Shown: one piece after another, positions 33,328 through 42,067 of the stretch
How positions within the stretch are numbered: the stretch's first letter is position 1
How the letters are laid out: each line of letters opens with the position of its first letter
From: Novosphingobium jiangmenense
GTDB taxonomy: Bacteria; Pseudomonadota; Alphaproteobacteria; Sphingomonadales; Sphingomonadaceae
Assembly: GCF_015694345.1 (NCBI RefSeq)
Contig: NZ_JADQDC010000009.1
Location: forward strand, 1 to 64,000
Length of the DNA stretch: 64,000 nucleotides
Direction of reading: 5' to 3'
Notes under the pieces: generated by a model
Databases searched by the model: none
Told to the model about the DNA's origin: nothing
What the model saw: the letters and a program-made list of their open reading frames with translations, nothing else
Translations under genes and position numbers: made by a program

Positions 33328-34155
33328 ATGTCCTTCTACACTTCGCTCAACGGCCTCAGGAACGCCCAGACCGATCTTGGCGTGATCAGCCACAACATCG
33401 CCAATGCCGAAACCACCGGATTCAAGAAGAGTCGAACCGAATTTGCCGACATCGTCGTCGGCAGCGCCTTCACCAATCCCAAGCTGGTCGTCGGGATCGG
33501 CGCTGCGGTGGAATCGATCACCCAGAACTTCGCGCTGGGACCGATCGAACAGACCGGCTCCGCGCTTGACCTTGCGATCAACGGCGACGGCTTCTTCACC
33601 ACCCGCAACGTGGTGACCGGCCAGACGCTGTTCACCCGCAATGGCAGCCTGACCGTCGATGGCGGCGGCCATATCAGCGACGGATCGGGCAATCGCCTGC
33701 AGGTCTTCCCGACCGATGCCGCAGGAACGATCACCTCGACCACGCCCGCCGATGCGGTCATTCCTGCCAGCAACGGCACCGATGCTGCAGGCAATCCCAT
33801 CGAATTCGCCGGGATTACAGTTGGCGACGATGGCGCGGTGACGGCCTCCTACGCCGATGGTTCGAACGTGATCATCGGCAAGGTGGCGCTCGCCAGCTTC
33901 ATCGCGCCGCAGGGCCTCAAGCAGGTCGGCTCGTCCAACTGGGTGACCACCGGCATTTCGGGCGCGCCGACCTATGGCCAGCCCAGCACCGGCCAGTACG
34001 GCTCGCTGCTGTCGGGCGCGCTCGAACGCTCGAACGTCGACATTGCCGAGGAACTGGTCGGCCTGATCACCGCGCAGCGCAATTTCCAGGCGAATGCAAA
34101 GGCGATCGATACCGCCACGCAGATCTCGCAGACCGTGATCCAGCTGCAGACCTGA
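33328..34155 (+). CDS. flgE: Hook protein FlgE, short form
   Basis: A 275-residue rod/hook-family protein in the position of flgE. N-terminal MSFYTSLNGLRNAQTDLGVISHNIANAETTGFKKSRTEF and C-terminal SNVDIAEELVGLITAQRNFQANAKAI are FlgE-like; ALDLAINGDGFF is the internal hallmark. Enteric FlgE is about 400 residues, so the outer hook domains are largely missing. It could be mistaken for FlgF or FlgG, but both follow it. Its spacing and the SFYTSLNGL start support FlgE. Confidence 0.85.
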   Translation: MSFYTSLNGLRNAQTDLGVISHNIANAETTGFKKSRTEFADIVVGSAFTNPKLVVGIGAAVESITQNFALGPIEQTGSALDLAINGDGFFTTRNVVTGQTLFTRNGSLTVDGGGHISDGSGNRLQVFPTDAAGTITSTTPADAVIPASNGTDAAGNPIEFAGITVGDDGAVTASYADGSNVIIGKVALASFIAPQGLKQVGSSNWVTTGISGAPTYGQPSTGQYGSLLSGALERSNVDIAEELVGLITAQRNFQANAKAIDTATQISQTVIQLQT

Positions 34156-34183
34156 TCCGCACCTCTTTGACGGAGCCTCGCCC

Positions 34184-34936
34184 ATGGACCGCCTGATCTA
34201 CACCGCCTATTCCGGCATGACCGGATCGACCGTGCGCCAGCGCGTGATCGCCAGCAACATGGCCAACGCGCAGACCATCGGCTTCCGCGCCGAGATGCTC
34301 ACGGCCACGCCGATGACGCTGAAGGGCCCCAGCCTCGAAGCCCGCGCGATGACCGATGGCGAAGTGCGCGGCGCGTCGATGGCGCAGGGCACGCTGATCT
34401 CAACCGGCAAGCCGATGGATGTGGCATTGACCGGCGACACCATGCTCAGCCTGCAGGCCGAGGATGGCAGCGAGGTCTATTCGCGCCGCGGCGATCTGGC
34501 GGTGAGCGCGGGCGGCGTGCTGGAAAACGGCGATGGCCGCCCGGTCATCGGCGAGAACGGCCCGATCACGGTCCCGCTCGGCTCCAAGGTGACAATCTCC
34601 CCCGATGGCGGCGTTTCCGTCGCCAATCCCGAAGCGCCCGACCAGCCCCCCCAGCTGGTCGGGCGTATCAAGATCGCCTCCACCATCGGCAGCAGGATCG
34701 AGAAAGGCCTCGACGGCCTGTTCCGCGTGCCCGGCCAGAACGGTCAGCCGGGGGTGCTCCCGCAGGACGAAGAGGCCCGGCTGATGGTCGGCAGCCTCGA
34801 GCAGTCCAACGTCGATCCCACCCGCGTGCTGGTCGAGATGGTCGAAGCCCAGCGCCTGTTCGACATGCGCACCAAGGTCGTCAGCCAAGCCAAGGAAGTC
34901 GACGAATCCAGCGCTTCCCTGATGCGCATTTCCTGA
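34184..34936 (+). CDS. flgF: Flagellar rod protein FlgF
   Basis: A 250-residue distal/proximal rod protein. MDRLIYTAYSGMTGSTVRQRVIASNMANAQTIGFRAEM is the FlgF start, and LEQSNVDPTRVLVEMVEAQRLFDMRTKVV is the conserved C-terminal segment. It lies 28 bases after flgE and 18 before flgG in the rod-hook operon. No unusual feature is seen. Confidence 0.92.
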   Translation: MDRLIYTAYSGMTGSTVRQRVIASNMANAQTIGFRAEMLTATPMTLKGPSLEARAMTDGEVRGASMAQGTLISTGKPMDVALTGDTMLSLQAEDGSEVYSRRGDLAVSAGGVLENGDGRPVIGENGPITVPLGSKVTISPDGGVSVANPEAPDQPPQLVGRIKIASTIGSRIEKGLDGLFRVPGQNGQPGVLPQDEEARLMVGSLEQSNVDPTRVLVEMVEAQRLFDMRTKVVSQAKEVDESSASLMRIS

Positions 34937-34954
34937 TCGCAAAGGTAACCCGAT

Positions 34955-35743
34955 ATGCCCAGCTCAGCCCTACACGTCGCCCGCACCGGCCTGGAAGCGC
35001 AGGACACGCGGATGCGCGTGATCGCCAACAATCTCGCCAACGTCGGCACCACCGGCTTCAAGCGCGACCGCGCCAACTTCGCCACGCTCGCCTATCAGGA
35101 CGCACGCGTTGCCGGGCAGCAGTCCTCGAACGAGACGGCTTATGCCACCGGCCTCAACCTCGGCACCGGCGTTGCCGTGCAGGCGACCACCCGCATCGAC
35201 AGCCAGGGCACGCTGCAGAGCACCAGCAACGCGCTGGACCTTGCGCTCGATGGCGATGGCTACTTTCAGGTGACGATGCCCGGCGGCCAGCTCGCCTATA
35301 CCCGCGCCGGCAACTTCTCGCGTTCGGCAGAGGGCGTGCTGGTGACGGCGCAGGGCTATCCGCTCAATCCCGCGATCACCATTCCCGAAGGCGCAAGCGC
35401 CATCACCATTGCCAACGATGGCACCGTCTCGGCCACGATCGCCGGACAGAACGAGCCCGCGCAGCTTGGCCAGATCACCGTGGCCAGCTTCGCCAACCCC
35501 GGCGGCCTCAGGTCGATGGGCGACAACTTTCTGCAGGAAACCGCAGCCTCCGGCGCGGCGCAGGTCGGCGTTCCGGGCGAACTGGGACGCGGCAAGATTC
35601 AGCAGGGCTACCTCGAAGGCTCCAACGTCAACGTCGTCGAGGAGCTGGTCGACATGATCGAGTGCCAGCGCGCCTACGAGATCAACTCGAAGATGATCTC
35701 GGCGGTCGACGAGATGCTCCAGAACGCGAACCAGACGCTGTGA
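34955..35743 (+). CDS. flgG: Flagellar distal rod protein FlgG
   Basis: A 262-residue protein, the normal length of FlgG. It begins SSALHVARTGLEAQDTRMRVIANNLANVGTTGFKRDRANF and ends with YLEGSNVNVVEELVDMIECQRAYEINSKMI, both diagnostic. ALDLALDGDGYFQV is the internal motif. FlgG forms the distal rod that passes through the P and L rings encoded next (flgI, flgH). Confidence 0.95.
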   Translation: MPSSALHVARTGLEAQDTRMRVIANNLANVGTTGFKRDRANFATLAYQDARVAGQQSSNETAYATGLNLGTGVAVQATTRIDSQGTLQSTSNALDLALDGDGYFQVTMPGGQLAYTRAGNFSRSAEGVLVTAQGYPLNPAITIPEGASAITIANDGTVSATIAGQNEPAQLGQITVASFANPGGLRSMGDNFLQETAASGAAQVGVPGELGRGKIQQGYLEGSNVNVVEELVDMIECQRAYEINSKMISAVDEMLQNANQTL

Positions 35744-35748
35744 TTGCC

Positions 35749-36489
35749 ATGGAAACCCCCTTCGATCGCCATTTCGCCCCGGACGCTACAACCAACCCGC
35801 GCCGCCGCAAGACCGCGCTGCGCGCTCTGCTCGTCGGCTCGCTGGTCGCTGCCGCCGTGGTATTCGGCCTGGACCCGGCTTCCGCTGCCAAGCCCAAGAA
35901 GGGCTTCGAGCCGGTGGTTGCGCCCGCAGTGCCCGTGCAAACCACCCCGCCCACGGCAGGCTCGATCTTCAATGTCAGCACCGGATACACCGGCTTCGTC
36001 GAGGGCCGCCGCGCCCATGCCGTGGGCGATCTCGTCACGGTCATGCTGGTCGAGAACATGACCAGCGCCAAGACCGCCGGATCGAGAACGCAGAAGTCCG
36101 GGCAGTTCTCGGTCACCCCGCCGACCACCGGCCCGCTGTCGTTCATAAAGCCCACCGCCCTTAATGCTTCGGGCGGATCGTCGTTCAATGGTCAAGGCAA
36201 TGCCTCGCAGACGAGCACGCTCGCCGGCGAGGTTGCGGTGACGATCGCGGAAGTGAGGTCCAACGGCACGGCACTGGTGCGCGGCGAAAAGCGCATGATG
36301 CTGAGCCAGGGGCAGGAGTGGGTGCAGTTTTCCGGCATCGTGCGTCTCGGCGACATCGATCAAGAGAACCGCATTCTTTCCAGCCAGGTTGCGGATGCAC
36401 GGGTCGAATACACCGGCAACGGTTCGGTCGGCCGGGCGAGCCGCGAAGGCTGGCTCTCGAAGTTCTTCAACGCGATTTCGCCCTTCTGA
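35749..36489 (+). CDS. flgH: Flagellar L-ring protein FlgH lacking a lipobox cysteine
   Basis: A 246-residue L-ring protein. Family motifs: LVTVMLVENMTSAKTAGS, GNASQTSTLAGEVAVTIAEVRSNGTALVRGEKRM, GIVRLGDIDQENRILSSQVADARVEY. FlgH is normally an outer-membrane lipoprotein, but here the N-terminus is a ~30-residue extension, a hydrophobic segment (LRALLVGSLVAAAVVFGL) and PASAAK, a signal peptidase I-like site; the whole protein contains no Cys. The L-ring would thus assemble without a lipid anchor. Start: ATG at 35749, five bases after flgG; a GTG at 35740 is possible. Confidence 0.92.
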   Translation: METPFDRHFAPDATTNPRRRKTALRALLVGSLVAAAVVFGLDPASAAKPKKGFEPVVAPAVPVQTTPPTAGSIFNVSTGYTGFVEGRRAHAVGDLVTVMLVENMTSAKTAGSRTQKSGQFSVTPPTTGPLSFIKPTALNASGGSSFNGQGNASQTSTLAGEVAVTIAEVRSNGTALVRGEKRMMLSQGQEWVQFSGIVRLGDIDQENRILSSQVADARVEYTGNGSVGRASREGWLSKFFNAISPF

Positions 36490-36500
36490 AGGTTGATGCA

Positions 36501-37601
36501 ATGCTGGCCCGATTCATCCTTCCTGTTCTTGCAGCCTTCGTGGCGGCCCTGCCCGTGCCCGCCATGGCCGAGCGCGTGCGCGACCTTGGCGAGTTCCAGG
36601 GCGTGCGCGCCAACCAACTCACCGGCTATGGCGTGGTCGTCGGACTTGCCGGAACCGGCGACGACAATCTCGAATACCTGACGCAGGCGATGAAGGGCAC
36701 CGCAGGACGCCTCGGCGTGCAGCTGCCCGCCGGGATCTCACCCGGTCTGAAGAATGCCGCCGCCGTGCTGGTTACCGCCGAACTCCCCGCCTTCGCCAAG
36801 CCGGGGCAGCGCATCGACGTCACCGTCTCGACCATCGGCAAGGCCAAGTCCCTGCGCGGCGGGGCGCTGATCCTTGCGCCGCTCTATGGCGCGGATGGCC
36901 AGATCTACGCGATGGCCCAAGGCAACCTTGCCGTCGGCGGCCTTGGCATCGCCGCGCGCGATGGCTCGCAGCTTACCGTCAACGTGCCGACCGTCGGCCG
37001 CATCGCGGAAGGCGCAAGCGTGGAACGCGCCGTCGCCACCGGGTTCGACAGCGGCGAAGTGCTGCGCTGGAACCTGTTCGACGCCGACTTCATGACCGCC
37101 CAGCGCGTGCGCGATGCGATCAACGCGCGCTTTCCGCAGTCGGCCACGATTGAAGACGGCGTAACCCTCGCCCTGCGTCTCCCCGCCGGGGCCGACAGCC
37201 GCGCGACCACGATGGCCGCGATCGAGATGCTCGACGTGACGCCGGCCGAGACCGCCGCGAAGGTGATCGTCAACAGCCGCACCGGCACAGTCGTGATCAA
37301 CAGCGCGGTGCGCTTGTCACCCGCCGCGATCAGCCACGGCAAGCTGGTGGTGAAGATCGACGAGAAGCCGCAGGTCTCGCAGCCCGCGCCATTCAGCCGT
37401 GGCCAGACGGCAATTGTGCCCAACAGCCAGATCGCTGCCGAGGAGAAGGACGCCAAGGTCGCCCTGTTCAAGCCGGGCGCCTCGCTGTCCTCGCTGGTCG
37501 ATGCGCTCAACAAGCTGGGCACCAGCCCTTCGGACCTCGTCGCGATCCTCGAAGCGCTCAAGCAGGCAGGTGCGCTCAAGGCGGAGATGGTGGTGATATG
37601 A
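36501..37601 (+). CDS. flgI: Flagellar P-ring protein FlgI
   Basis: A 366-residue periplasmic protein with signal peptide (LARFILPVLAAFVAALPVPAMAE). The family core is VRANQLTGYGVVVGLAGTGDD, GQRIDVTVSTIGKAKSLRGGALILAPL and VVINSAVRLSPAAISHGKLVVKI. It forms the bushing around the rod in the peptidoglycan layer and needs FlgA for assembly. Start: the ATG at 36501, which begins the signal peptide. It overlaps flgJ by four bases. Confidence 0.95.
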   Translation: MLARFILPVLAAFVAALPVPAMAERVRDLGEFQGVRANQLTGYGVVVGLAGTGDDNLEYLTQAMKGTAGRLGVQLPAGISPGLKNAAAVLVTAELPAFAKPGQRIDVTVSTIGKAKSLRGGALILAPLYGADGQIYAMAQGNLAVGGLGIAARDGSQLTVNVPTVGRIAEGASVERAVATGFDSGEVLRWNLFDADFMTAQRVRDAINARFPQSATIEDGVTLALRLPAGADSRATTMAAIEMLDVTPAETAAKVIVNSRTGTVVINSAVRLSPAAISHGKLVVKIDEKPQVSQPAPFSRGQTAIVPNSQIAAEEKDAKVALFKPGASLSSLVDALNKLGTSPSDLVAILEALKQAGALKAEMVVI

Positions 37602-37912
37602 CCGCGCTTGTCCCGACAACTGCCGCCAACCTGTCGCTCTCGCCTAAGGCGCCGACCGAGCGAGAGAAGCTTTCGGGCGCGGCCAGGCAGTTCGAGGCGA
37701 TCTTCGTCCGGCAGATGCTGGCCAGCGCCCGCTCGGTCGATTTCGGGGGCGACGAAGTGTTCGGCAAGATGGACCAGACCTTCGTGCAGATGCGCGACGA
37801 ACGCTTTGCCGACATCGCCTCGCAAACCGGGGCGCTGGGCTTTGCCAGGCAGATCGAGAACCACCTGGCTGCGCTGCTTCCCAAGGAAAGTGTGCCGAAG
37901 GGAGGCGCATAA
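37598..37912 (+). CDS. flgJ: Rod-binding protein FlgJ, N-terminal domain only
   Basis: A 104-residue protein corresponding to the FlgJ N-terminal rod-capping domain: ARQFEAIFVRQMLASARSVDFGGDEVFGKMDQTFVQMRDERFADI. The C-terminal muramidase domain of enteric FlgJ is absent; the separate SLT-domain gene at 28601 probably supplies the enzyme. This split is common in alphaproteobacteria. It lies between flgI and flgK. Confidence 0.9.
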   Translation: MTALVPTTAANLSLSPKAPTEREKLSGAARQFEAIFVRQMLASARSVDFGGDEVFGKMDQTFVQMRDERFADIASQTGALGFARQIENHLAALLPKESVPKGGA

Positions 37913-37915
37913 GCC

Positions 37916-39259
37916 ATGGCATCCGATCTCCTCTCGATTGCCCGCAGCGGTGTGCAGGCCGCGCGCATCGGCCTCGATGTCACCGCGCAGAACATCGCCA
38001 ACGCCTCGTCCACCGGCTATGTCCGCCGCTCCGCCGCGTTTCGCGAAGTCGCCTCGACCGGCGGCGCCTATCGCATTGGCGACCTTTCGCTTTCAGGCGT
38101 CCGGCTCGATGGCATCGTGCGCAATGCCGATGCCTTCCGCCAGGCCGAAGTGCGCCGCACCGGGTCTGACGTGGCGCGCGCGCAGGCCGAAGTTTCCGGC
38201 CTGCAGAACATTGAATCCGCCATCGAGCAGTCGGGCGTGTTCGACGCGATCGTCGGCTTTGAATCCTCGCTCCAGCAGCTGACCCAGAACCCGACCGACA
38301 CGAGCTTGCGCGCCTCGGTGATCGAGAAGGCGCGGACCATGACCGGGACGTTCCAGATCGCCTCGCAGGAAATGGACGCCGCAGCCGACGGCCTGCGCTT
38401 TCTTGCCACCGATGGCGTGACGCAGGTCAACCGCATCGCCCAGGAACTGGCGCGGACCAACACCCGCCTGGCCCGCGCTTCGGATGCGAGCAGCGACAAG
38501 ACCGCCCTCCTCGACCAGCGCGACAAGCTGCTCGAGGAATTGAGCGGTTATGCCAATATCGCGACCGACTTTTCCGCCGATGGACAGGTCGCCGTGAAGA
38601 TCGGCGGGAGCGGCGGCGAGGATCTGGTGACCGGCAATGCCGCCGCGACAATGGCCATCGCCACATCTCCAACTGACGGCACCGTAAGCTACACTGTCGC
38701 AGGCAACGCGGTAACTCTCGCGGGCGGAACGCTGGCAGGACAGCAACTCGCGCTGGCCAAGGGGGCGCAGCTCAAGACCGATCTGGACACTCTTGCCGGC
38801 GACATCGTCGACACGTTCAACATGGCCCAGACCGGCGGCCGCGACCTCGATGGCGCGATGGGCGTGGCGATCTTTTCCGGCACCACCGCCGCAACGATGG
38901 CGCTGGCCGTCGAGGACGGGCGCAAGATTGCCACCGCCCCCGCAACCGCTACGACCCCAGGCAGCCGCGATGCCTCGAACCTGACAGCGATCCGCACCGC
39001 GCTGGCGGGGGTGAACCCCTCGGGCACCATGGACGCGATCCTGTTCGACGTTTCGGGCACGCTGGCCGGGCGCAACGTCACGCTCGGGGCGCTGCAGACG
39101 ATTGCCGATACCGCCAAGGTCGCGCTGTCCGCGCAATCGGGCGTCGATCTCGATCAGGAAGCGGTCAACCTAGTAAGATTCCAGCAGGCCTTTCAGGCGT
39201 CCGGCAAGGTCATGCAGGTATCATCCGACATCTTCGACACCCTTCTGCAGATCAGGTAA
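37916..39259 (+). CDS. flgK: Hook-filament junction protein FlgK (HAP1)
   Basis: A 447-residue protein. N-terminal SIARSGVQAARIGLDVTAQNIANASSTGYVRRSAAF and C-terminal VDLDQEAVNLVRFQQAFQASGKVMQVSSDIFDTLLQI are diagnostic for FlgK. Length is somewhat below the enteric 547, from a smaller variable middle. It connects hook and filament with FlgL and is exported with the FlgN chaperone. Confidence 0.94.
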   Translation: MASDLLSIARSGVQAARIGLDVTAQNIANASSTGYVRRSAAFREVASTGGAYRIGDLSLSGVRLDGIVRNADAFRQAEVRRTGSDVARAQAEVSGLQNIESAIEQSGVFDAIVGFESSLQQLTQNPTDTSLRASVIEKARTMTGTFQIASQEMDAAADGLRFLATDGVTQVNRIAQELARTNTRLARASDASSDKTALLDQRDKLLEELSGYANIATDFSADGQVAVKIGGSGGEDLVTGNAAATMAIATSPTDGTVSYTVAGNAVTLAGGTLAGQQLALAKGAQLKTDLDTLAGDIVDTFNMAQTGGRDLDGAMGVAIFSGTTAATMALAVEDGRKIATAPATATTPGSRDASNLTAIRTALAGVNPSGTMDAILFDVSGTLAGRNVTLGALQTIADTAKVALSAQSGVDLDQEAVNLVRFQQAFQASGKVMQVSSDIFDTLLQIR

Positions 39260-39265
39260 GCGCAA

Positions 39266-40186
39266 ATGAGCACGATCTTCGGCACATCGACCAGCGCCTT
39301 CTTCGAAAGGTCCCTGATGGACCTGACCGCCCTGCGCAAGCAGGCCGAAGAGACGCAGGCGGAAATGTCGACCGGGGAGCGCCTGCAGCGTTCGTCCGAC
39401 GATCCGGTCGCCGCCTCGCGCCTGCGCCAACTCGCCCGGGCCGATGTGTTCGACGACATCGACACCGCCGCGACCAACCGCGCGACGACCGACCTGACGC
39501 TGACCGACAACGCGCTTTCGCAGTTCGCAAACTTCGTCACGCGCCTGCAGGAACTGACCACGCAAGCCGCCTCCTCGACCCTCAGCGCCAGCCAGCGTGC
39601 CGGGATCGGCGAGGAAGTGGCGCAGATCCGCGACAACCTCGTCGCGCTGGCCAATACGCGTGACGGCAATGGCAACGCCCTGTTCGGCGGGGAGAGCGCG
39701 AGCGATGCCTATACGCTCGATGCTGCGGGCAATGCGACCTATGCCGGCACCGCCGCAGCGGGAACGATCTCGCTGGGTGGAGGCCAGTCGGTCTCGCGCG
39801 GGGTGACCGGACCGGACTTTCTGCGCTTCCCGTCGGGGGGGGGCACGGTCGACCTGCTGGCCCTGACCAAGGCGCTGGCCGACGACCTCAAGGCCGGCAC
39901 AGGCGGCGCGACGACAGCGCAGAATGCGCTCGGCGCGCTCGGCGACGGGCTCAACGCGATCACCACCGCCCAGACTGTCGTCGGTTCGCGCCTCAACTGG
40001 ATCGATCTCAACACCGAGCGCCGCACCTCGCTTGCCGAAATGCGCACGAGCGAGAAAACCGAGGTGGGCGGCGCCGATCTCACAGAATCCATCGCACGCC
40101 TGCAGAACACCATGCTGGTGCTGCAGGCCAGCCAGGCGAGCTTTGCCAAGCTGGCCAACCTTTCGCTGTTCAGCGTGCTGAACTGA
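39266..40186 (+). CDS. flgL: Hook-filament junction protein FlgL (HAP3)
   Basis: A 306-residue flagellin-like junction protein. STIFGTSTSAFFERSLMDLTALRKQAEETQAEMSTGERLQ and the SDDPVAASRLR motif at the N-terminus, with ESIARLQNTMLVLQASQASFAKLANLSLF at the C-terminus, mark FlgL. Length is close to the enteric protein. It is the last structural gene before motA, 28 bases away. Confidence 0.92.
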   Translation: MSTIFGTSTSAFFERSLMDLTALRKQAEETQAEMSTGERLQRSSDDPVAASRLRQLARADVFDDIDTAATNRATTDLTLTDNALSQFANFVTRLQELTTQAASSTLSASQRAGIGEEVAQIRDNLVALANTRDGNGNALFGGESASDAYTLDAAGNATYAGTAAAGTISLGGGQSVSRGVTGPDFLRFPSGGGTVDLLALTKALADDLKAGTGGATTAQNALGALGDGLNAITTAQTVVGSRLNWIDLNTERRTSLAEMRTSEKTEVGGADLTESIARLQNTMLVLQASQASFAKLANLSLFSVLN

Positions 40187-40214
40187 GCGCGCCAGCCCAC
40201 CGGGGACCTGTTTC

Positions 40215-41078
40215 ATGTTCGTGATCGTCGGCATCGTCATCCTGCTCGCCATGGTCTTTGGCGGCTTTGCCATTACCGGCGGCGCGCTTGGCCCGGTGAT
40301 GCACGCCATTCCGCACGAAATGCTGATCATCGGCGGTGCGGCGCTGGGCGCGGTCGTCACCGGCAACTCGATGCACGAGCTGAAGGGCATCGGCGGCGGC
40401 TTCAAGAAGGTGTTCAAGGGGCCGCAGCATTCCAAGCAGGACCACGTCGACGCCATCGTGCTGTGCACCAAGCTGATGAAGATCCTGCGCAGCGACGGCC
40501 CGGTGGCGCTGGAAAGCCATGTCACCGATCCCAAGAACTCGCCGATCTTTGCCGAATACCCCAAGCTGCTGGCCAACCATGCGCTGACATCGCTGATATG
40601 TGACACGCTGACGCTGATCGTGGTGTCCTCGGGCACGCTGGAAGTCCACGCCGTCGAGGATGTGATGGATCACGCGATGAAAACGCATTTCCACGAAGCA
40701 GCCGAAGCCCAGCACGCGCTGCAGGGGCTGGCCGATGCCCTGCCCGCGCTCGGCATCGTCGCGGCGGTGCTTGGCGTGGTCAAGACGATGGGGTCGATCG
40801 ACAAGCCGCCTTCGATCCTCGGTGCGATGATCGGCTCGGCGCTGGTCGGCACCTTCATGGGCGTGCTGCTCGCCTACGGCATCGTTGCGCCGATTGCCGG
40901 CCGCCTCAAGCAGGTGCTCGATCAGGACGAGATGATCTTCCAGGCGGTCAAGCAGGTGATCATCGCCAGCCTGCATGGCTGGCCGCAGCCGCTGGTCGTC
41001 GAGAGCGCGCGGTCAGGCCTCGGCCATGCGTTTCGTCCCGGCCTTTCGGAACTCCTCGACGCCTTGCGCGGTAGATAA
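40215..41078 (+). CDS. motA: Flagellar stator protein MotA
   Basis: A 287-residue membrane protein with four transmembrane segments. N-terminal FVIVGIVILLAMVFGGFAITGG, cytoplasmic charged loop with KLMKILRSDGPVALESHVTDP, and the pore helices ALPALGIVAAVLGVVKTMGSIDKPPSILGAMIGSALVGTFMGVLLAYGIVAPIA are as in E. coli-type, proton-driven MotA. It pairs with motB three bases downstream. It is distinct from the shorter MotA-like protein at 31305. Confidence 0.95.
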   Translation: MFVIVGIVILLAMVFGGFAITGGALGPVMHAIPHEMLIIGGAALGAVVTGNSMHELKGIGGGFKKVFKGPQHSKQDHVDAIVLCTKLMKILRSDGPVALESHVTDPKNSPIFAEYPKLLANHALTSLICDTLTLIVVSSGTLEVHAVEDVMDHAMKTHFHEAAEAQHALQGLADALPALGIVAAVLGVVKTMGSIDKPPSILGAMIGSALVGTFMGVLLAYGIVAPIAGRLKQVLDQDEMIFQAVKQVIIASLHGWPQPLVVESARSGLGHAFRPGLSELLDALRGR

Positions 41079-41081
41079 GCG

Positions 41082-41921
41082 ATGGCCAAGGCACCGGCCA
41101 AGGGCAAGAACGAGCCGCCCAAACCTATCATCGTCAAGAAAATCACGGTCGTTGCCGGTGGTCACCACGGCGGCGCGTGGAAGGTTGCCTATGCCGACTT
41201 CGTGACCGCGATGATGGCATTCTTCCTGCTGATGTGGCTGCTCGGCGCGACCACCGAAAAGCAGCGCAAGGGCATCGCCGACTATTTCACGCCGACGCTG
41301 GTCAAGGTCAGGCAGGGCAGCGCAGGCGGCTATGGCGTGCTCGGCGGCTCCTCGCTGACCGACGCCGACGACTACCCGCACCGTGCCGGGCAGACCGGCA
41401 ACAAGACCATCTCGATCCCGCGCGACGCGACCGGCGGCCCCAAGGAAGGCGGCAGCAAGATCAAGCGTTCGCAGGTGATGAAGGAGCGCATCGCCCAGAA
41501 GCTTGCCCAGTCGGAAAAGCTCAGGAAGCTCGCGCGGCAGGTGCGCATGACCGAGACTGCCGACGGCATCCGGCTCGATCTGGTCGACGATGCCGACTTC
41601 TCGATGTTCCTGCTGGGCACCACGGTCCTGACCCCCGACGCCGCCGAACTGCTGCGTGCGATCGGGCAGGCCATAGCCCCGGACCCGACGCAGCTCACCA
41701 TCCGCGGGCACACGGACTCATTGCCGTGGAAGAATGGCGTGGCCAACAACTGGTCACTGTCGGCCGGTCGCGCCGAGACGACGCGACAGACCCTGATGCG
41801 CCAGGGCATCGCCGAAGCGCGCTTCCGTCGGATCGAGGGCGTGGCCGACCGGGAGCCACTGGTGCAGAACAACCCGGCTGATCCGCGCAATCGCCGCATG
41901 TCGATTTTGCTTAGTGACTGA
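41082..41921 (+). CDS. motB: Flagellar stator protein MotB
   Basis: A 279-residue protein. The single transmembrane helix WKVAYADFVTAMMAFFLLMWLL contains the proton-binding Asp (YADF). The C-terminal OmpA-like domain has TIRGHTDSLPW and NNWSLSAGRAETTRQTLM, the peptidoglycan-binding motif, so it anchors the stator to the cell wall. The N-terminus is Lys/Pro-rich and cytoplasmic. It ends the flgB-motB run; the following gene is a secreted protease after a 146-base gap. Confidence 0.95.
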   Translation: MAKAPAKGKNEPPKPIIVKKITVVAGGHHGGAWKVAYADFVTAMMAFFLLMWLLGATTEKQRKGIADYFTPTLVKVRQGSAGGYGVLGGSSLTDADDYPHRAGQTGNKTISIPRDATGGPKEGGSKIKRSQVMKERIAQKLAQSEKLRKLARQVRMTETADGIRLDLVDDADFSMFLLGTTVLTPDAAELLRAIGQAIAPDPTQLTIRGHTDSLPWKNGVANNWSLSAGRAETTRQTLMRQGIAEARFRRIEGVADREPLVQNNPADPRNRRMSILLSD

Positions 41922-42067
41922 TTAACTAAAGAACTGTGACGTTCTTGAACTTTGGATGAAAAGTTACGGTTGCGTCTGCAACGAGTTGGATGCAGTTTCC
42001 CGTCATTGCGGTGGTGCACCGGGCCTTGCGCCCGTGACCGCGTACAACGACAGGGAGCGAAAATTCG

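Noticed and set aside
36690..37100. CRISPR-like or tandem repeat structure in the flg genes
   Set aside because: No regularly spaced repeats were seen; similarity among rod and hook genes is protein-family homology.
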